DNA from: a bacterium
GTDB lineage: Bacteria > Bacteroidota > Ignavibacteria > Ignavibacteriales > Ignavibacteriaceae
Reading direction: 5' to 3'
Assembly (NCBI GenBank): GCA_016716565.1
Contig: JADJWC010000002.1
Span: 62,001-126,000 of the forward strand
Length of the DNA stretch: 64,000 bases
Shown here: piece after piece, positions 27,890 through 37,199 of the stretch
How positions within the stretch are numbered: the first letter of the stretch is position 1
Layout: each line of letters starts with the position of its first letter
Notes under the pieces: model-generated
Seen by the model: the letters and a program-made list of their open reading frames with translations, nothing else
What the model was told of the DNA's origin: nothing
Databases searched by the model: none
Made by a program: the position numbers and the translations under genes

Positions 27890-28857
27890 ATGGGCAAGAA
27901 ATAAAAGGCACAATAACCAAAATAGAAAGCAAACATTATTACCTGATACCTGAAGGAAAGGAACAGGAAATTTTATGCTCTCTTCGTGGTAAATTCAAAA
28001 AAGATTATGAGCTCAAAAAGGATAAACTCTTTTTTACTGATTTTATCGCTGTTGGTGATGTCGTGGAATTTGAATTGAACCGGGATGGCAGCGGAGTAAT
28101 TAAAAAAATTGATGGTAGAAAAAATCATATTTCCAGGAAACTGCCGAAAGTTCGCGGAGCAAGCTACAGAGGTGAAAGACTCGAACAAGTAATCGCAGCA
28201 AATATTGACAACGTAGTTATTGTAACCAGCAGTCACTTCCCTGATTTTAATAATCGGGTGCTGGATAGATTTCTCGTTTCGACCGAAAGTTCAAAATTAC
28301 AAGTAGTCATTGTTCTTAATAAGATTGACCTCGATGAAGAAGGAACAGCAAGTAAATGGAAGAAACTGTATGAAGATATTGGTTATAAATTTATCTTGAC
28401 CAGCATAGAAACCGGTATTGGAATTCAACAGCTTCAGAATGAAATGAAGGGTGCAAAAAATTTATTCTGGGGACATTCAGGAGTTGGCAAATCTTCATTA
28501 CTGAACAAAATGTATCCGAACTTGAATTTCAAAATTGGTGAGGTCAGTCAATTCACTTCAAAAGGAACTCATACAACCGTTACAACTGTTATGAGAAAAG
28601 TTGATAAAGATACTTTCATTATTGATACTCCCGGAATACGTGAAGTTGATCCTTATGGAATTAAAAAATCTGATCTCGGACATTATTTTATTGAGTTCGG
28701 CAATTTTATAAATGAATGTAAATTCAGTACGTGCACACACAATCACGAGCCTGAATGTTCTGTAATAAAAGCGGTTGAACAGAATTTAATTTCAGAAGAG
28801 AGATATGACAGTTATCTCAGACTTCTCGACACAATTGAGGATGATATTAATTTTTAA
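27890..28857 (+). CDS. rsgA: RsgA, ribosome small-subunit GTPase, frameshifted near its start
   Basis: The circularly permuted GTPase domain is complete: NKIDLD (G4-like), G1 GHSGVGKSSL, TTVTT switch region and DTPGIRE (G3), then the zinc site with C, C, H and C in ECKFSTCTHNHEPECSV. The N-terminal OB-fold (KGTITKIESKHYYLIPEG, SLRGKFKKDYE, FIAVGDVVEFE) lies in the same frame but has no ATG; the only start, ATG at 27890 (MGKK), hits TAA at 27902. Restoring one base there gives MGKKYKGTITKIE, about 322 residues, the normal family length. RsgA acts late in 30S subunit assembly. It overlaps menF by one base. Confidence 0.85.
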
Positions 28858-30263
28858 TGAATATTGATTTTGAAAATATCCGGGAAGAGTTTACTTCCTT
28901 CACCCAATCATTAAAACTATATAATCAGACTAAGCTGATTAGTTTCGCTTTTGAGCTCGATAATTTTGACCCGTTGACTATTGTTGATAGAATAATCCAA
29001 AATTTTGACGATATTTTTGTTTTCGGGACCCCGCATAATGAGAGAACATTAATCGGTATCAATTGGGCAGTTGAACTGTCAGACAGAAACTCAAAAATAT
29101 TCAGAGACGCTATTAGTAATTATTCTTATTTCAAAAACAATAATATTAGAAGCCGGAATGACGCATTAACTCATTTCAATTCAATAATATTCTGTTCAGT
29201 AAAATTCGATCCTGCAAAAAATAATTCGTTGTGGAAAGATTTTATTTCTTTAAGACTGTACGTTCCCGAAATCATCTTTTCTTTCGGAAGTGGAAAGGCA
29301 TTCGTCTGCTACAACTTTTTAACAAAGACTAACGAAAACTTAAGCGGGTACCTGAATAAATTAGAAGATTATTTGAATTCAATATTTGGTATTGGTACAA
29401 AAGAAAAAAGATTAAAAGACTCCACTTCAGATTTATTAGGAGGAAGCGATGAAGAGCTTAATTATTGGAATAATTCTGTAACCAGCGCATTAGAGAAATT
29501 AAAAGATGATCAATTAAAAAAAATTGTTCTTTCACGAGTCTTCAACTTTACGATAAAGCACGAAATAAAATGGTATATATTGCTTCAAAAATTGAAAGAA
29601 AGATTTCCTGATTGCTATTTATTCTTTCTAAAAAAGAACGACTCAATCTTTTTTGGTTCATCACCTGAAATGTTTTTAAAGATTACAGACAAGATAGCAG
29701 AAGTTGAATCTGTTGCAGGTTCTGCTCCACGAGGTGATAAATCAGAATCTGATAAAGAACTGGAAAAATTTTTAAGGTCAAGCGAAAAAAATCATAAAGA
29801 ACATTTGTTCGTAAGTGATTTTATCTCTGACATACTTATTCAATATTCAAATGATGTACGAATAATCGAAGAGAAACAAATAAGAAAGCTTGATAATATT
29901 CAGCACCTGATCACAAAGATTTTGGCAGTACTCAACACAAAAGAAAATATATTTGAACTGATTGACTCATTGTTCCCGACACCTGCGGTCTGTGGTGTCC
30001 CAAAAGATGAAGCAATGAAACTAATCAGAGCTCTTGAAAAGCATGACCGTGGTTTGTACTCAGGATTGGTTGGAGTATTTGATTTTGAAGGCAATTGCGA
30101 ACTCGCGGTTTCGATCCGTTCAGCATTGGTAAAAGGAAACCAGGTAACTGCATTTGCAGGCGCAGGATTATTAAAGAATTCAGATCCCGAAGAAGAATTT
30201 CAAGAAACTAATCTTAAGCTGAATACTATTTTATCACTGTTTGAAAATGAAAATAAAAATTAA
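28857..30263 (+). CDS. menF: Isochorismate synthase
   Basis: 468 residues, typical of MenF/EntC. The C-terminal chorismate-binding domain has SVAGSAPRGDKSESDKEL, the KNHKEHLFVSD stretch, PTPAVCGVPKDEAM and YSGLVGVFDFEG, ending with FAGAGLLKNSDPEEEFQET, where the Mg-binding acidic residues and conserved E lie. It turns chorismate into isochorismate, the first step of menaquinone synthesis. The ATG overlaps the rsgA stop by one base. It is followed at once by menD, whose start overlaps its 3' end. Given its place before menD it acts in menaquinone rather than siderophore synthesis. Confidence 0.93.
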   Translation: MNIDFENIREEFTSFTQSLKLYNQTKLISFAFELDNFDPLTIVDRIIQNFDDIFVFGTPHNERTLIGINWAVELSDRNSKIFRDAISNYSYFKNNNIRSRNDALTHFNSIIFCSVKFDPAKNNSLWKDFISLRLYVPEIIFSFGSGKAFVCYNFLTKTNENLSGYLNKLEDYLNSIFGIGTKEKRLKDSTSDLLGGSDEELNYWNNSVTSALEKLKDDQLKKIVLSRVFNFTIKHEIKWYILLQKLKERFPDCYLFFLKKNDSIFFGSSPEMFLKITDKIAEVESVAGSAPRGDKSESDKELEKFLRSSEKNHKEHLFVSDFISDILIQYSNDVRIIEEKQIRKLDNIQHLITKILAVLNTKENIFELIDSLFPTPAVCGVPKDEAMKLIRALEKHDRGLYSGLVGVFDFEGNCELAVSIRSALVKGNQVTAFAGAGLLKNSDPEEEFQETNLKLNTILSLFENENKN

Positions 30264-32019
30264 TAGAAATATTCTCTGGTCGAAAGTTTTTATTGATCAG
30301 CTTGCAGCTCTTGGGGTAAAGTATGCTTGCATTTCTCCCGGTTCAAGAAGCACACCGCTGACTTATACCTTGTCCAGGAACAGAAAGATAAAATCATTCA
30401 TCCATATTGATGAAAGAAGCTCTGCTTTTTTTGCACTCGGTCTTGCGAAAGTAAGCGGTAAACCGGTTATAATTGTCACTACTTCAGGCACCGCAGTTGC
30501 CGAATTGTATCCTGCAATTGTTGAAGCATATCAGCAGCGAACTCCATTAATCATTTGCACTGCTGATCGTCCTCCCGAGTTGATCGGCACCGGTGCAAAT
30601 CAAACTATTAATCAGCATAACATTTTTTCAAACCACATCCGATGGTTTCGTGATCTTGGTTTACCTTCGATTAGTGAAATAGGTTTAAATCACTTACAGA
30701 AGATTGCCATAAAAGCATATCAAATTAGTTTCAACAGCGATAAAGGACCGGTACATCTAAATTTTCCTTTCAGAAAACCACTTGAACCTAACACACATAC
30801 AGACATGGTTAGTGATAAAATCATCCGATTAAAACCGCAGCGAAATTCCTTAAAGAATATTACTTCCAATCATCGGAATGAGCAAAGCATCATAAATAAA
30901 ATTGTTGAAGGATTAATCAGAACCGAAAGAGGACTAATTATTGCCGGTCCAATGGAGTACAACGGAAAAGTATCGGAAGCAATTAAAAAGCTTTCAAGAA
31001 TTCTACGCTATCCCCTTCTTGCTGATGGACTATCTCAAATCAGGTTCGGAATCAAAAAAAATGATGGAAACATTGTCGCAAATTTTAATTCAATATTAAG
31101 GTCAGAAAATTTCAGAAATCATTTTGAACCGGATATAATTCTTCAATTCGGAAGAACTCCGACTTCTTCTGTGCTTGAAGGATTTCTTTCTGAAACTAAT
31201 GCTGAAAGATATTTAGTTAATTTCTACGGCGATAGATTTGACCCAACTGGAAATGCAAAAGCAGTAATTCAACTCGATCCTGAAAATTTATGTCAGAACT
31301 TAATTGAAAAATTAAGAGACTTAAAATTCTCAAGACAAAAATCAGACTATTTGAAAGCATTTGTTCAGGCTGAAGTGATTACAGAAAAAATTAAATCGCG
31401 AATAATTGCCAAAGCAAAATTTCCGAATGAACCTTCAATAATTCCACAAATTATTAATTCACTACCAACAAGCTCCAATATTTTTATTGGAAACAGTCTT
31501 CCGGTAAGAGACCTGGATAATTTTGTGAGTGTAAATTCCATAAGATTTAGCATTCATTTTAACAGAGGTGCAAGCGGAATTGATGGAATAACTTCAACAG
31601 CACTTGGACTTGCGTCGAACAGAAAACCAACAATTCTGATTACAGGAGATTTATCATTTATTTATGATCTATCTGCACTGATCACAGCTAAAAAATATTC
31701 CATCAAACTTGTAATAATTGTGATAAATAATAACGGTGGTGGTATATTTGAATCGCTTCCAATTGCAAATAATAATAGTAAATTCAATGAGTACTTTGTT
31801 ACACCACATCATATGGATTTAGGTAAGATTGTAAATTCATTAGCTATTGATTACAGATTAATTACTAATCTGAAAAAGTTGAATTCATCAATCAAGAATG
31901 GTTTAACAAAAAACTATCCTGTAGTTCTTGAAATAAAAACAGATGCAAAAAAATCATTAGAGCTGCGGCAAAAATATTTTAATGAAGTAAAGAAAAAATT
32001 AAATAAAGAATATTTATAA
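30247..32019 (+). CDS. menD: SEPHCHC synthase MenD
   Basis: 590 residues from ATG at 30247; a TTG six bases earlier (30241) is also in frame. MenD marks include ISPGSRSTPLTYTLSRN, HIDERSSAFFALGLA, TTSGTAVAELYPAIVEA, and the TPP-binding region NRGASGIDGITSTALGLA ... ITGDLSFIYDLSAL with the acidic GD and NN(G)GG residues. It joins isochorismate and 2-oxoglutarate in a ThDP-dependent Stetter-type reaction. Its start overlaps the menF 3' end by 17 bases, and its TAATG joins menH. All the expected domains (N-terminal, TPP-binding, C-terminal) are there. Confidence 0.94.
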   Translation: MKIKINRNILWSKVFIDQLAALGVKYACISPGSRSTPLTYTLSRNRKIKSFIHIDERSSAFFALGLAKVSGKPVIIVTTSGTAVAELYPAIVEAYQQRTPLIICTADRPPELIGTGANQTINQHNIFSNHIRWFRDLGLPSISEIGLNHLQKIAIKAYQISFNSDKGPVHLNFPFRKPLEPNTHTDMVSDKIIRLKPQRNSLKNITSNHRNEQSIINKIVEGLIRTERGLIIAGPMEYNGKVSEAIKKLSRILRYPLLADGLSQIRFGIKKNDGNIVANFNSILRSENFRNHFEPDIILQFGRTPTSSVLEGFLSETNAERYLVNFYGDRFDPTGNAKAVIQLDPENLCQNLIEKLRDLKFSRQKSDYLKAFVQAEVITEKIKSRIIAKAKFPNEPSIIPQIINSLPTSSNIFIGNSLPVRDLDNFVSVNSIRFSIHFNRGASGIDGITSTALGLASNRKPTILITGDLSFIYDLSALITAKKYSIKLVIIVINNNGGGIFESLPIANNNSKFNEYFVTPHHMDLGKIVNSLAIDYRLITNLKKLNSSIKNGLTKNYPVVLEIKTDAKKSLELRQKYFNEVKKKLNKEYL

Positions 32020-32840
32020 TGATCATACAGTACGAAAATATAAAACTTAATGTCGAACATCTTTCTGAGTTTAACCCGTCAAAGAAGACCATACTTTTCC
32101 TGCATGGCTTCACTGGCTCATCAGGTGACTGGCATGAGATTGCCCAGAAGATTGATAAAAGATTTAATAAAACTGCTATTGATATAATTGGTCACGGTAA
32201 AAGCAGTTCTCCAACTTCATTGAATTATTACCAGACTGATTCAATGATCCATCAAATTGAACAAGTAATAAATAACTTGAATTTAAAGGAAGTTATCCTT
32301 TGCGGATATTCTATGGGAGGACGGCTTGCATTACAATTTGCTGTGGTAAATCCTGAAAAAGTTATAGGACTGATTCTTGAAAGTTCTTCTGCGGGAATGA
32401 GGAATGAAAAAGAACGAAATACTCGAATGAAAAGCGATGAAGAAACGGCTGCTTTTATTGAAAGCAACAGCATAGATGATTTTTTAACAATGTGGATGGA
32501 TCAGGAATTGTTCGGAACACTCAGAAGGTTTTCGAATGATCGGCTTAAAAATATTAAAGAGGAAAGAGCTAAGAATTCAAAGACAGGACTAGCAAATTCA
32601 CTTCGTGGGTTTGGAACCGGTGTAATGCCCTACATCGGACAAGAACTATCCAAACTTAAAATGCCTGTTCTTTTAATTACAGGTGGACTTGACGAGAAAT
32701 TCACAAAAATTAATCAGAATCTTAAAAAATCCTTTCCATCTGCAAAGCATAAAATAATTTCTACAGCCGGACACAACACTCATCTCGAGGAATCGAAAAA
32801 GTTCATTGAATCTGTTAACGGATTTCTTAGCAGATTCTAA
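32019..32840 (+). CDS. menH: Alpha/beta hydrolase, SHCHC synthase MenH
   Basis: 273 residues with the alpha/beta-hydrolase fold: oxyanion-hole region FLHGFTGSSGDWHE, nucleophile elbow GYSMGGRLALQ (serine about 97), LILESSSAGMRNE and a late catalytic histidine in STAGHNTHLEES. MenH removes pyruvate from SEPHCHC to give SHCHC. The start overlaps the menD stop (TAATG). Many alpha/beta hydrolases look alike, but the position between menD and menB and the SSSAGxxxxxER-type motif favour MenH. Confidence 0.9.
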   Translation: MIIQYENIKLNVEHLSEFNPSKKTILFLHGFTGSSGDWHEIAQKIDKRFNKTAIDIIGHGKSSSPTSLNYYQTDSMIHQIEQVINNLNLKEVILCGYSMGGRLALQFAVVNPEKVIGLILESSSAGMRNEKERNTRMKSDEETAAFIESNSIDDFLTMWMDQELFGTLRRFSNDRLKNIKEERAKNSKTGLANSLRGFGTGVMPYIGQELSKLKMPVLLITGGLDEKFTKINQNLKKSFPSAKHKIISTAGHNTHLEESKKFIESVNGFLSRF

Positions 32841-32897
32841 CTGAACTACTTTTTCAATATTTTTGTTTGACTAACCTAAAAGTAATTGAGAATTATC

Positions 32898-33743
32898 ATG
32901 AAAAAGAATTGGAAAAAAGTTAAAACCGATTTTGGTATTTATAAAGACATTATATATGAAAAAATGGATGGCATCGCTAAAATTACGATTAACCGTCCTG
33001 AGGTGCGGAATGCATTCAGACCGGAAACAGTAATCGAAATGTACGACGCTTTTTCCGATGCGAGAGAAGACCAAAGTATCGGTGTAATTTTGTTAACAGG
33101 TGCTGGTCCGGCAAAAGACGGCAAATATGCTTTTTGTTCTGGTGGCGATCAGCGAATTCGCGGAGATAAAGGTTATGTTGGAAAGGACGGAGTTCCACGA
33201 CTGAATGTTCTTGATCTTCAAAAATTAATAAGAAGTATACCTAAAGTTGTAATCGCACTTGTGGCCGGTTATGCAATTGGCGGTGGACACGTACTTCACG
33301 TTATTTGTGATTTAACCATTGCTGCTGATAATGCGATCTTCGGACAAACTGGTCCAAAAGTCGGTAGCTTTGATGGTGGTTTTGGATCAAGTTTTCTAGC
33401 AAGTATTGTCGGTCAGAAGAAAGCGAGAGAAATCTGGTATCTCTGTCGTCAATACAATGCAGAAGAAGCGTTGCAAATGGGTTTAGTCAATGCAGTAGTC
33501 CCGGTAAAAAAACTGGAGGAAGAAGGAATAAAATGGGCTAAGGAAATTCTTCAGCATAGTCCTATGGCCATCCGTGTGTTAAAATCTGCGTTCAATGCTT
33601 CTCTTGACGGACAGGTTGGAATCCAGGAATTAGCCGGCAATGCAACTCTTCTTTATTATATGAGTGAAGAAGCGCAGGAAGGAAAGAAAGCTTATCTTGA
33701 AAAACGTAAACCAGATTTTAAAAAATTTCCTAAGCTACCTTGA
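32898..33743 (+). CDS. menB: 1,4-Dihydroxy-2-naphthoyl-CoA synthase MenB
   Basis: 281 residues from ATG at 32898 (MKKNWKKVKTD); a TTG at 32886 is in frame but less likely. Crotonase-fold features are clear: ITINRPEVRNAFRPETV, oxyanion-hole glycines in CSGGDQRIRGDKGYVG, VAGYAIGGGHVLHVICDLT, IAADNAIFGQTGPKVGSFDG and the SIVGQKKAREIWYLCRQYNA stretch, all MenB signatures. It closes the second ring of the naphthoquinone. A 45-base spacer separates it from menH, and a palindromic repeat follows it before menA. Confidence 0.95.
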   Translation: MKKNWKKVKTDFGIYKDIIYEKMDGIAKITINRPEVRNAFRPETVIEMYDAFSDAREDQSIGVILLTGAGPAKDGKYAFCSGGDQRIRGDKGYVGKDGVPRLNVLDLQKLIRSIPKVVIALVAGYAIGGGHVLHVICDLTIAADNAIFGQTGPKVGSFDGGFGSSFLASIVGQKKAREIWYLCRQYNAEEALQMGLVNAVVPVKKLEEEGIKWAKEILQHSPMAIRVLKSAFNASLDGQVGIQELAGNATLLYYMSEEAQEGKKAYLEKRKPDFKKFPKLP

Positions 33744-33755
33744 CAATTAAAAATC

Positions 33756-33843
33756 GTCATTGCGAGGAGTTTACGACGAAGCAATCTTTATCCATAATTT
33801 TAATCTTATGTTGCTTCTCCGGCAAATTTCGGATTGCAATGAC
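33756..33843. repeat. GTCATTGCGA-type palindromic repeat between menB and menA
   Basis: GTCATTGC at the left and GCAATGAC at the right are perfect inverted ends. Inside are GACGAAGCAATCT and GTTGCTTCTCC, which can pair. It is related to elements at 53242 and 53857. It would fold in the mRNA in the middle of the men operon. Confidence 0.75.
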
Positions 33844-33857
33844 CAACTTAATTAAAT

Positions 33858-34742
33858 ATGAGTAAAGACGACAGAATTAATTCTTGGCTACTCGCCAGCA
33901 GACCTAAAACATTACTTGCCGGAGTTGTTCCTGTAATGGTTGGATCAGCACTCGCGATCTCACAGGGAAAATTTTTTCTTCTTTACTCCATTGTTGCATT
34001 AATTTGTTCTGTATTAATTCAGGTAGGCACAAATTTTACGAATGATCTATATGATTATTTAAAAGGATCGGACACTGTTAAACGCAAAGGTCCACGGAGA
34101 GTCTTAGCATCAGGTTTGATTTCAGTGAATGAAATGAGATTAGCTATCATTCTGGTTTTCGGAGTGACATTCATTCTTGGATTATATCTTGTCTATTCTG
34201 CGGGATTATTAATTCTCTGGGTAGGAGTACTTTCAATTTTTGCAGGAATAATTTATACTGCCGGACCATTTCCTCTCGCATATAATGGTCTTGGTGATGT
34301 TTTTGTTTTTTTGTTTTTCGGAATAGTTGGAACGATGGGTACTTTTTATCTCCACACACAGGAAATATCGATGCTCGCACTGATTGTTTCCATTCCTGTT
34401 GGTGCATTAATTACAAATATTTTGGTAGTGAATAATTTTCGTGATGTTGATGAAGATCGTGAAGCGAATAAAAAAACATTAGCTGTCATCATGGGAGGAA
34501 CATTCTCCAAATGGCAGTTCATAATTATGATCGCAATATCATATTTAACTTCTATAATTCTTCTCTTAAAATTCAATTATAATTACTGGATATTACTTCC
34601 ATTTCTAACTATACCGCTTGCTGCATTGCTTCTACAAATGTTAAATACATTTAAAGGTGAAGAATTAAACAAAACACTTGAATTATCAGCAAAGTTTGCA
34701 GGTTTATTCGGGCTTTTACTTTCAATCGGATTGATACTTTAA
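33858..34742 (+). CDS. menA: 1,4-Dihydroxy-2-naphthoate polyprenyltransferase MenA
   Basis: 294 residues, eight or nine membrane helices. UbiA-family prenyl-diphosphate motifs are visible: NFTNDLYDYLKGSDT (first Asp-rich motif, about 70-85) and NNFRDVDEDREANKKTLAV (second, about 193-210), with the MenA-type N-terminus WLLASRPKTLLAGVVPVMVG. It attaches the isoprenoid tail to DHNA in the inner membrane. It lies 6 bases before menE, so the two are coupled. The polyprenyl chain length is not readable. Confidence 0.94.
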   Translation: MSKDDRINSWLLASRPKTLLAGVVPVMVGSALAISQGKFFLLYSIVALICSVLIQVGTNFTNDLYDYLKGSDTVKRKGPRRVLASGLISVNEMRLAIILVFGVTFILGLYLVYSAGLLILWVGVLSIFAGIIYTAGPFPLAYNGLGDVFVFLFFGIVGTMGTFYLHTQEISMLALIVSIPVGALITNILVVNNFRDVDEDREANKKTLAVIMGGTFSKWQFIIMIAISYLTSIILLLKFNYNYWILLPFLTIPLAALLLQMLNTFKGEELNKTLELSAKFAGLFGLLLSIGLIL

Positions 34743-34748
34743 TTTGAA

Positions 34749-36209
34749 ATGAAGAATCTCAGTCCCGATAATTTTTTACTTCATAAACAAAATTCAAATG
34801 CAAAAGCAATAATTACTTCTTCGATTAACTATACTTTTGCTGAACTTCGTGAAAAGGTTTTTCAAAGAGCATCAATTTTAAGAGCGCAGAATATTACTTC
34901 AGGAAATTCTGTCGGCATACTTGAAAGGAATGATCTTGATTTTGTTATTAGTGTATTTGCACTCTGGCAGCTTTCTGCTGTTCCTGTTTCTATCAATACA
35001 AAACTCAATGCGTCAGATATTGAAGAACAATTGGCACTTTCTGATTGCGATTCAATTATTGTTAGCGAAGAATTTAGTGAGTTAGTAAAAAATAAAAAAA
35101 GAAATTTAATCAGTTCGAATGCAGTTAAAGCTGAGCTACACACTGAATATAAAGCTGAAGTAAATTTATCCGATCCCGCTGTTATTATTTTTACTTCTGG
35201 TTCAACAAATAAATCCAAAGGGATTGTTCTTTCTTTTGGCAGTCTATACAATAGTGCATTGAACAGCAATCAACTGCTGCGATACACGCATAGCGATCGA
35301 TGGCTGGCAAGTCTTCCCTTTTATCACATTGGAGGATTTTCAACTATTACGAGATCGTTGGTATTTGGAATACCATTAGTAATTCCCGATTCACTGTCAA
35401 CTGAACATTTAGTTGACTCAATGAATAAATTTCACCCAACTTTCATATCACTAGTTTCAGCGCAATTAAAAAAAATTGTTGATGAAAGAATTACTCCCAA
35501 TCCTGAAGTAAAAAATTGCTTGATTGGCGGAGGTTTTTCAGACATAAAGTTAATTAAAGAAGCCAATGAACTTGGCTGGCCTGTTAACCTGGTCTACGGA
35601 TCGACTGAAACTTCTTCTTTCGTTACTGCTCTTTTAAAAGATGAGATCTTAATCAAACCAAATTCAGTTGGTCGAGCTGTTCCAACGAATAAAATTAAGA
35701 TTGTCGATAATGATAGAAACGAGCTGAAACCTTTTGAAATTGGTGAAGTTGCTGTTCAAACGAACGCTTTGATGAAAGGATATCTTAATCCAGAAGAAAC
35801 TTCTCTGGTAGTAAGAGATGGATTTTATCATACAGGTGATATCGGATATCTGGATGAAGATGGATATTTGTTTTTAGAGGGAAGAAAAAATTATCTTATA
35901 TCATCCGGTGGTGAAAATGTAAATCCTGTGGAAATTGAAAATGTATTGTTAAAACATCCTGATATCTCCGAAGCCGCAGTTTTTCCAATTAAGGATGAAA
36001 AATGGGGAGAGATAATTGCTGCAGCAGTCGTTCTAAAAAAAAGTGCTCCTGATCTTTCTTTTGAAGATATCAGGTTGTTTCTTCAGGAAAATTTAGCGGC
36101 ATTCAAAATACCGAAGAAATTTTTTTTCGAAGAACAGCTTCCCAAAACTGAGCTTGGTAAAGTTCAAAAGGAAAAGCTTATTGATCGTTACAGATTAACA
36201 TCCCTTTGA
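34749..36209 (+). CDS. menE: o-Succinylbenzoate-CoA ligase MenE
   Basis: 486 residues, a standard acyl-AMP ligase. The P-loop-like AMP-binding motif is IIFTSGSTNKSKGIVLS, followed by LPFYHIGGFSTITRSL, VYGSTETSSFVTAL, YHTGDIGYLDEDGYLFLEGR and the C-terminal lysine region FKIPKKFFFEEQLPKTELGK (the K in LGKVQKE is the usual catalytic one). It makes OSB-CoA for MenB. Six bases after menA. Its 3' end overlaps the convergent thioesterase by 22 bases. menC, which would make its substrate, is not in this cluster. Confidence 0.9.
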   Translation: MKNLSPDNFLLHKQNSNAKAIITSSINYTFAELREKVFQRASILRAQNITSGNSVGILERNDLDFVISVFALWQLSAVPVSINTKLNASDIEEQLALSDCDSIIVSEEFSELVKNKKRNLISSNAVKAELHTEYKAEVNLSDPAVIIFTSGSTNKSKGIVLSFGSLYNSALNSNQLLRYTHSDRWLASLPFYHIGGFSTITRSLVFGIPLVIPDSLSTEHLVDSMNKFHPTFISLVSAQLKKIVDERITPNPEVKNCLIGGGFSDIKLIKEANELGWPVNLVYGSTETSSFVTALLKDEILIKPNSVGRAVPTNKIKIVDNDRNELKPFEIGEVAVQTNALMKGYLNPEETSLVVRDGFYHTGDIGYLDEDGYLFLEGRKNYLISSGGENVNPVEIENVLLKHPDISEAAVFPIKDEKWGEIIAAAVVLKKSAPDLSFEDIRLFLQENLAAFKIPKKFFFEEQLPKTELGKVQKEKLIDRYRLTSL

Positions 36210-36601
36210 TGTGATTCCAAACCTTTTACAATGTCATCGTAAATTGGAATTTTAACCCATCGCTTTTTGTCGACAAAAACATGGACTGTTCTTGCTTTTG
36301 CAGCGAGCTCACCTGCTTTGTTTATCCATTCGTAAGTAAGTTCGAATGAATTTTCTTTGCGAAGTGTGACTGTAAGATTTATCGAAACAGTTTCACCTGC
36401 TTTTAATGGTTTGAAATACGCTCCGTCAGTCTTTATTATCGGAACGACGAATTCATCATTGGTCCAATAGTTTTTTTTCAGGTTGAAGCTGTTTATCATT
36501 TCCTCATAAACAGAGTGACTGATTTCAAATAATTTTGCGTAAAATAAAATTCCTGCTGGATCGCAGTCGTAAAAATTAATTTTTCGTTTTATTGTAAACA
36601 T
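36188..36601 (-). CDS. Hotdog thioesterase, likely 1,4-dihydroxy-2-naphthoyl-CoA hydrolase
   Basis: 137 residues, a single 4HBT hotdog domain. NFYDCDPAGILFYAKLFEISH carries the acidic residue after Asp-x-x-Gly typical of the 4HBT family, and KPLKAGETVSINLTVTLRKEN follows. Between menE and the rest of the cluster it most plausibly removes CoA from DHNA-CoA, the step between MenB and MenA. It is encoded on the opposite strand, with its 3' end overlapping menE by 22 bases, so it is not cotranscribed. A broader acyl-CoA thioesterase role is possible. Confidence 0.75.
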   Translation of the reverse strand: MFTIKRKINFYDCDPAGILFYAKLFEISHSVYEEMINSFNLKKNYWTNDEFVVPIIKTDGAYFKPLKAGETVSINLTVTLRKENSFELTYEWINKAGELAAKARTVHVFVDKKRWVKIPIYDDIVKGLESHQRDVNL

Positions 36602-36791
36602 AATTGGTGAATATTTTTGGATTTTTATTTTTGAGTAGAAAACTTTTTATGTATTTAACCAAAATTGCTATTTTGTAATAGTGAAATATAAGTTTAGCTA
36701 AGATTATTATCTAAATTATTAGACAATATCTGCATCAAAATTGAGATAGTTATCAATTATATACTGAGACAATAAAGAATTAAAGTAACCA
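36602..36791. promoter_or_regulatory. Divergent promoter region between the thioesterase and DUF454 genes
   Basis: 190 AT-rich bases between divergent genes. No repeat, terminator or operator stands out. Confidence 0.3.
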
Positions 36792-37199
36792 GTGTCATCA
36801 GAACAAAATATTCAAGTAAAAGCAATTTCGCCAGTAGTGAAATACTTATATCTTATTTCAGGATTTCTTCTTGTTATAATAGGTGTGATTGGTATTTTCC
36901 TTCCAGTTCTTCCAACAACAATCTTCCTGATTCTTGCATCTGCCTGTTTTATTAAAAGCTCACCGCAGGCAAATGAGTGGCTGCGAAATCATAAAATACT
37001 AGGTATGTATATAAAAAATTATCAGGATAACTCAGGATTAACTGTAATGTCAAAAGTAATTAATATTACTTTATTGTGGTTAATGATTTCTGTCTCCGCA
37101 TTGGTATTCACTGAACTCTGGTATATAAGATTACTATTATTTTTAATCGCAGTCGGTGTGACGATACATCTGCTGTTGGTGAAGACTAAAAGAGATTAG
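36792..37199 (+). CDS. DUF454 (YbaN-like) inner-membrane protein
   Basis: 135 residues with three or four hydrophobic helices. The family signature is present: GIFLPVLPTTIFLILASACF followed by SSPQANEWLRNHKILG and YIKNYQDNSGL. The start is GTG at 36792, forced by a stop just upstream in the same frame. YbaN-family proteins are small inner-membrane proteins of unknown function. Its stop overlaps the amidase stop by 4 bases on the opposite strand. Confidence 0.82.
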   Translation: MSSEQNIQVKAISPVVKYLYLISGFLLVIIGVIGIFLPVLPTTIFLILASACFIKSSPQANEWLRNHKILGMYIKNYQDNSGLTVMSKVINITLLWLMISVSALVFTELWYIRLLLFLIAVGVTIHLLLVKTKRD

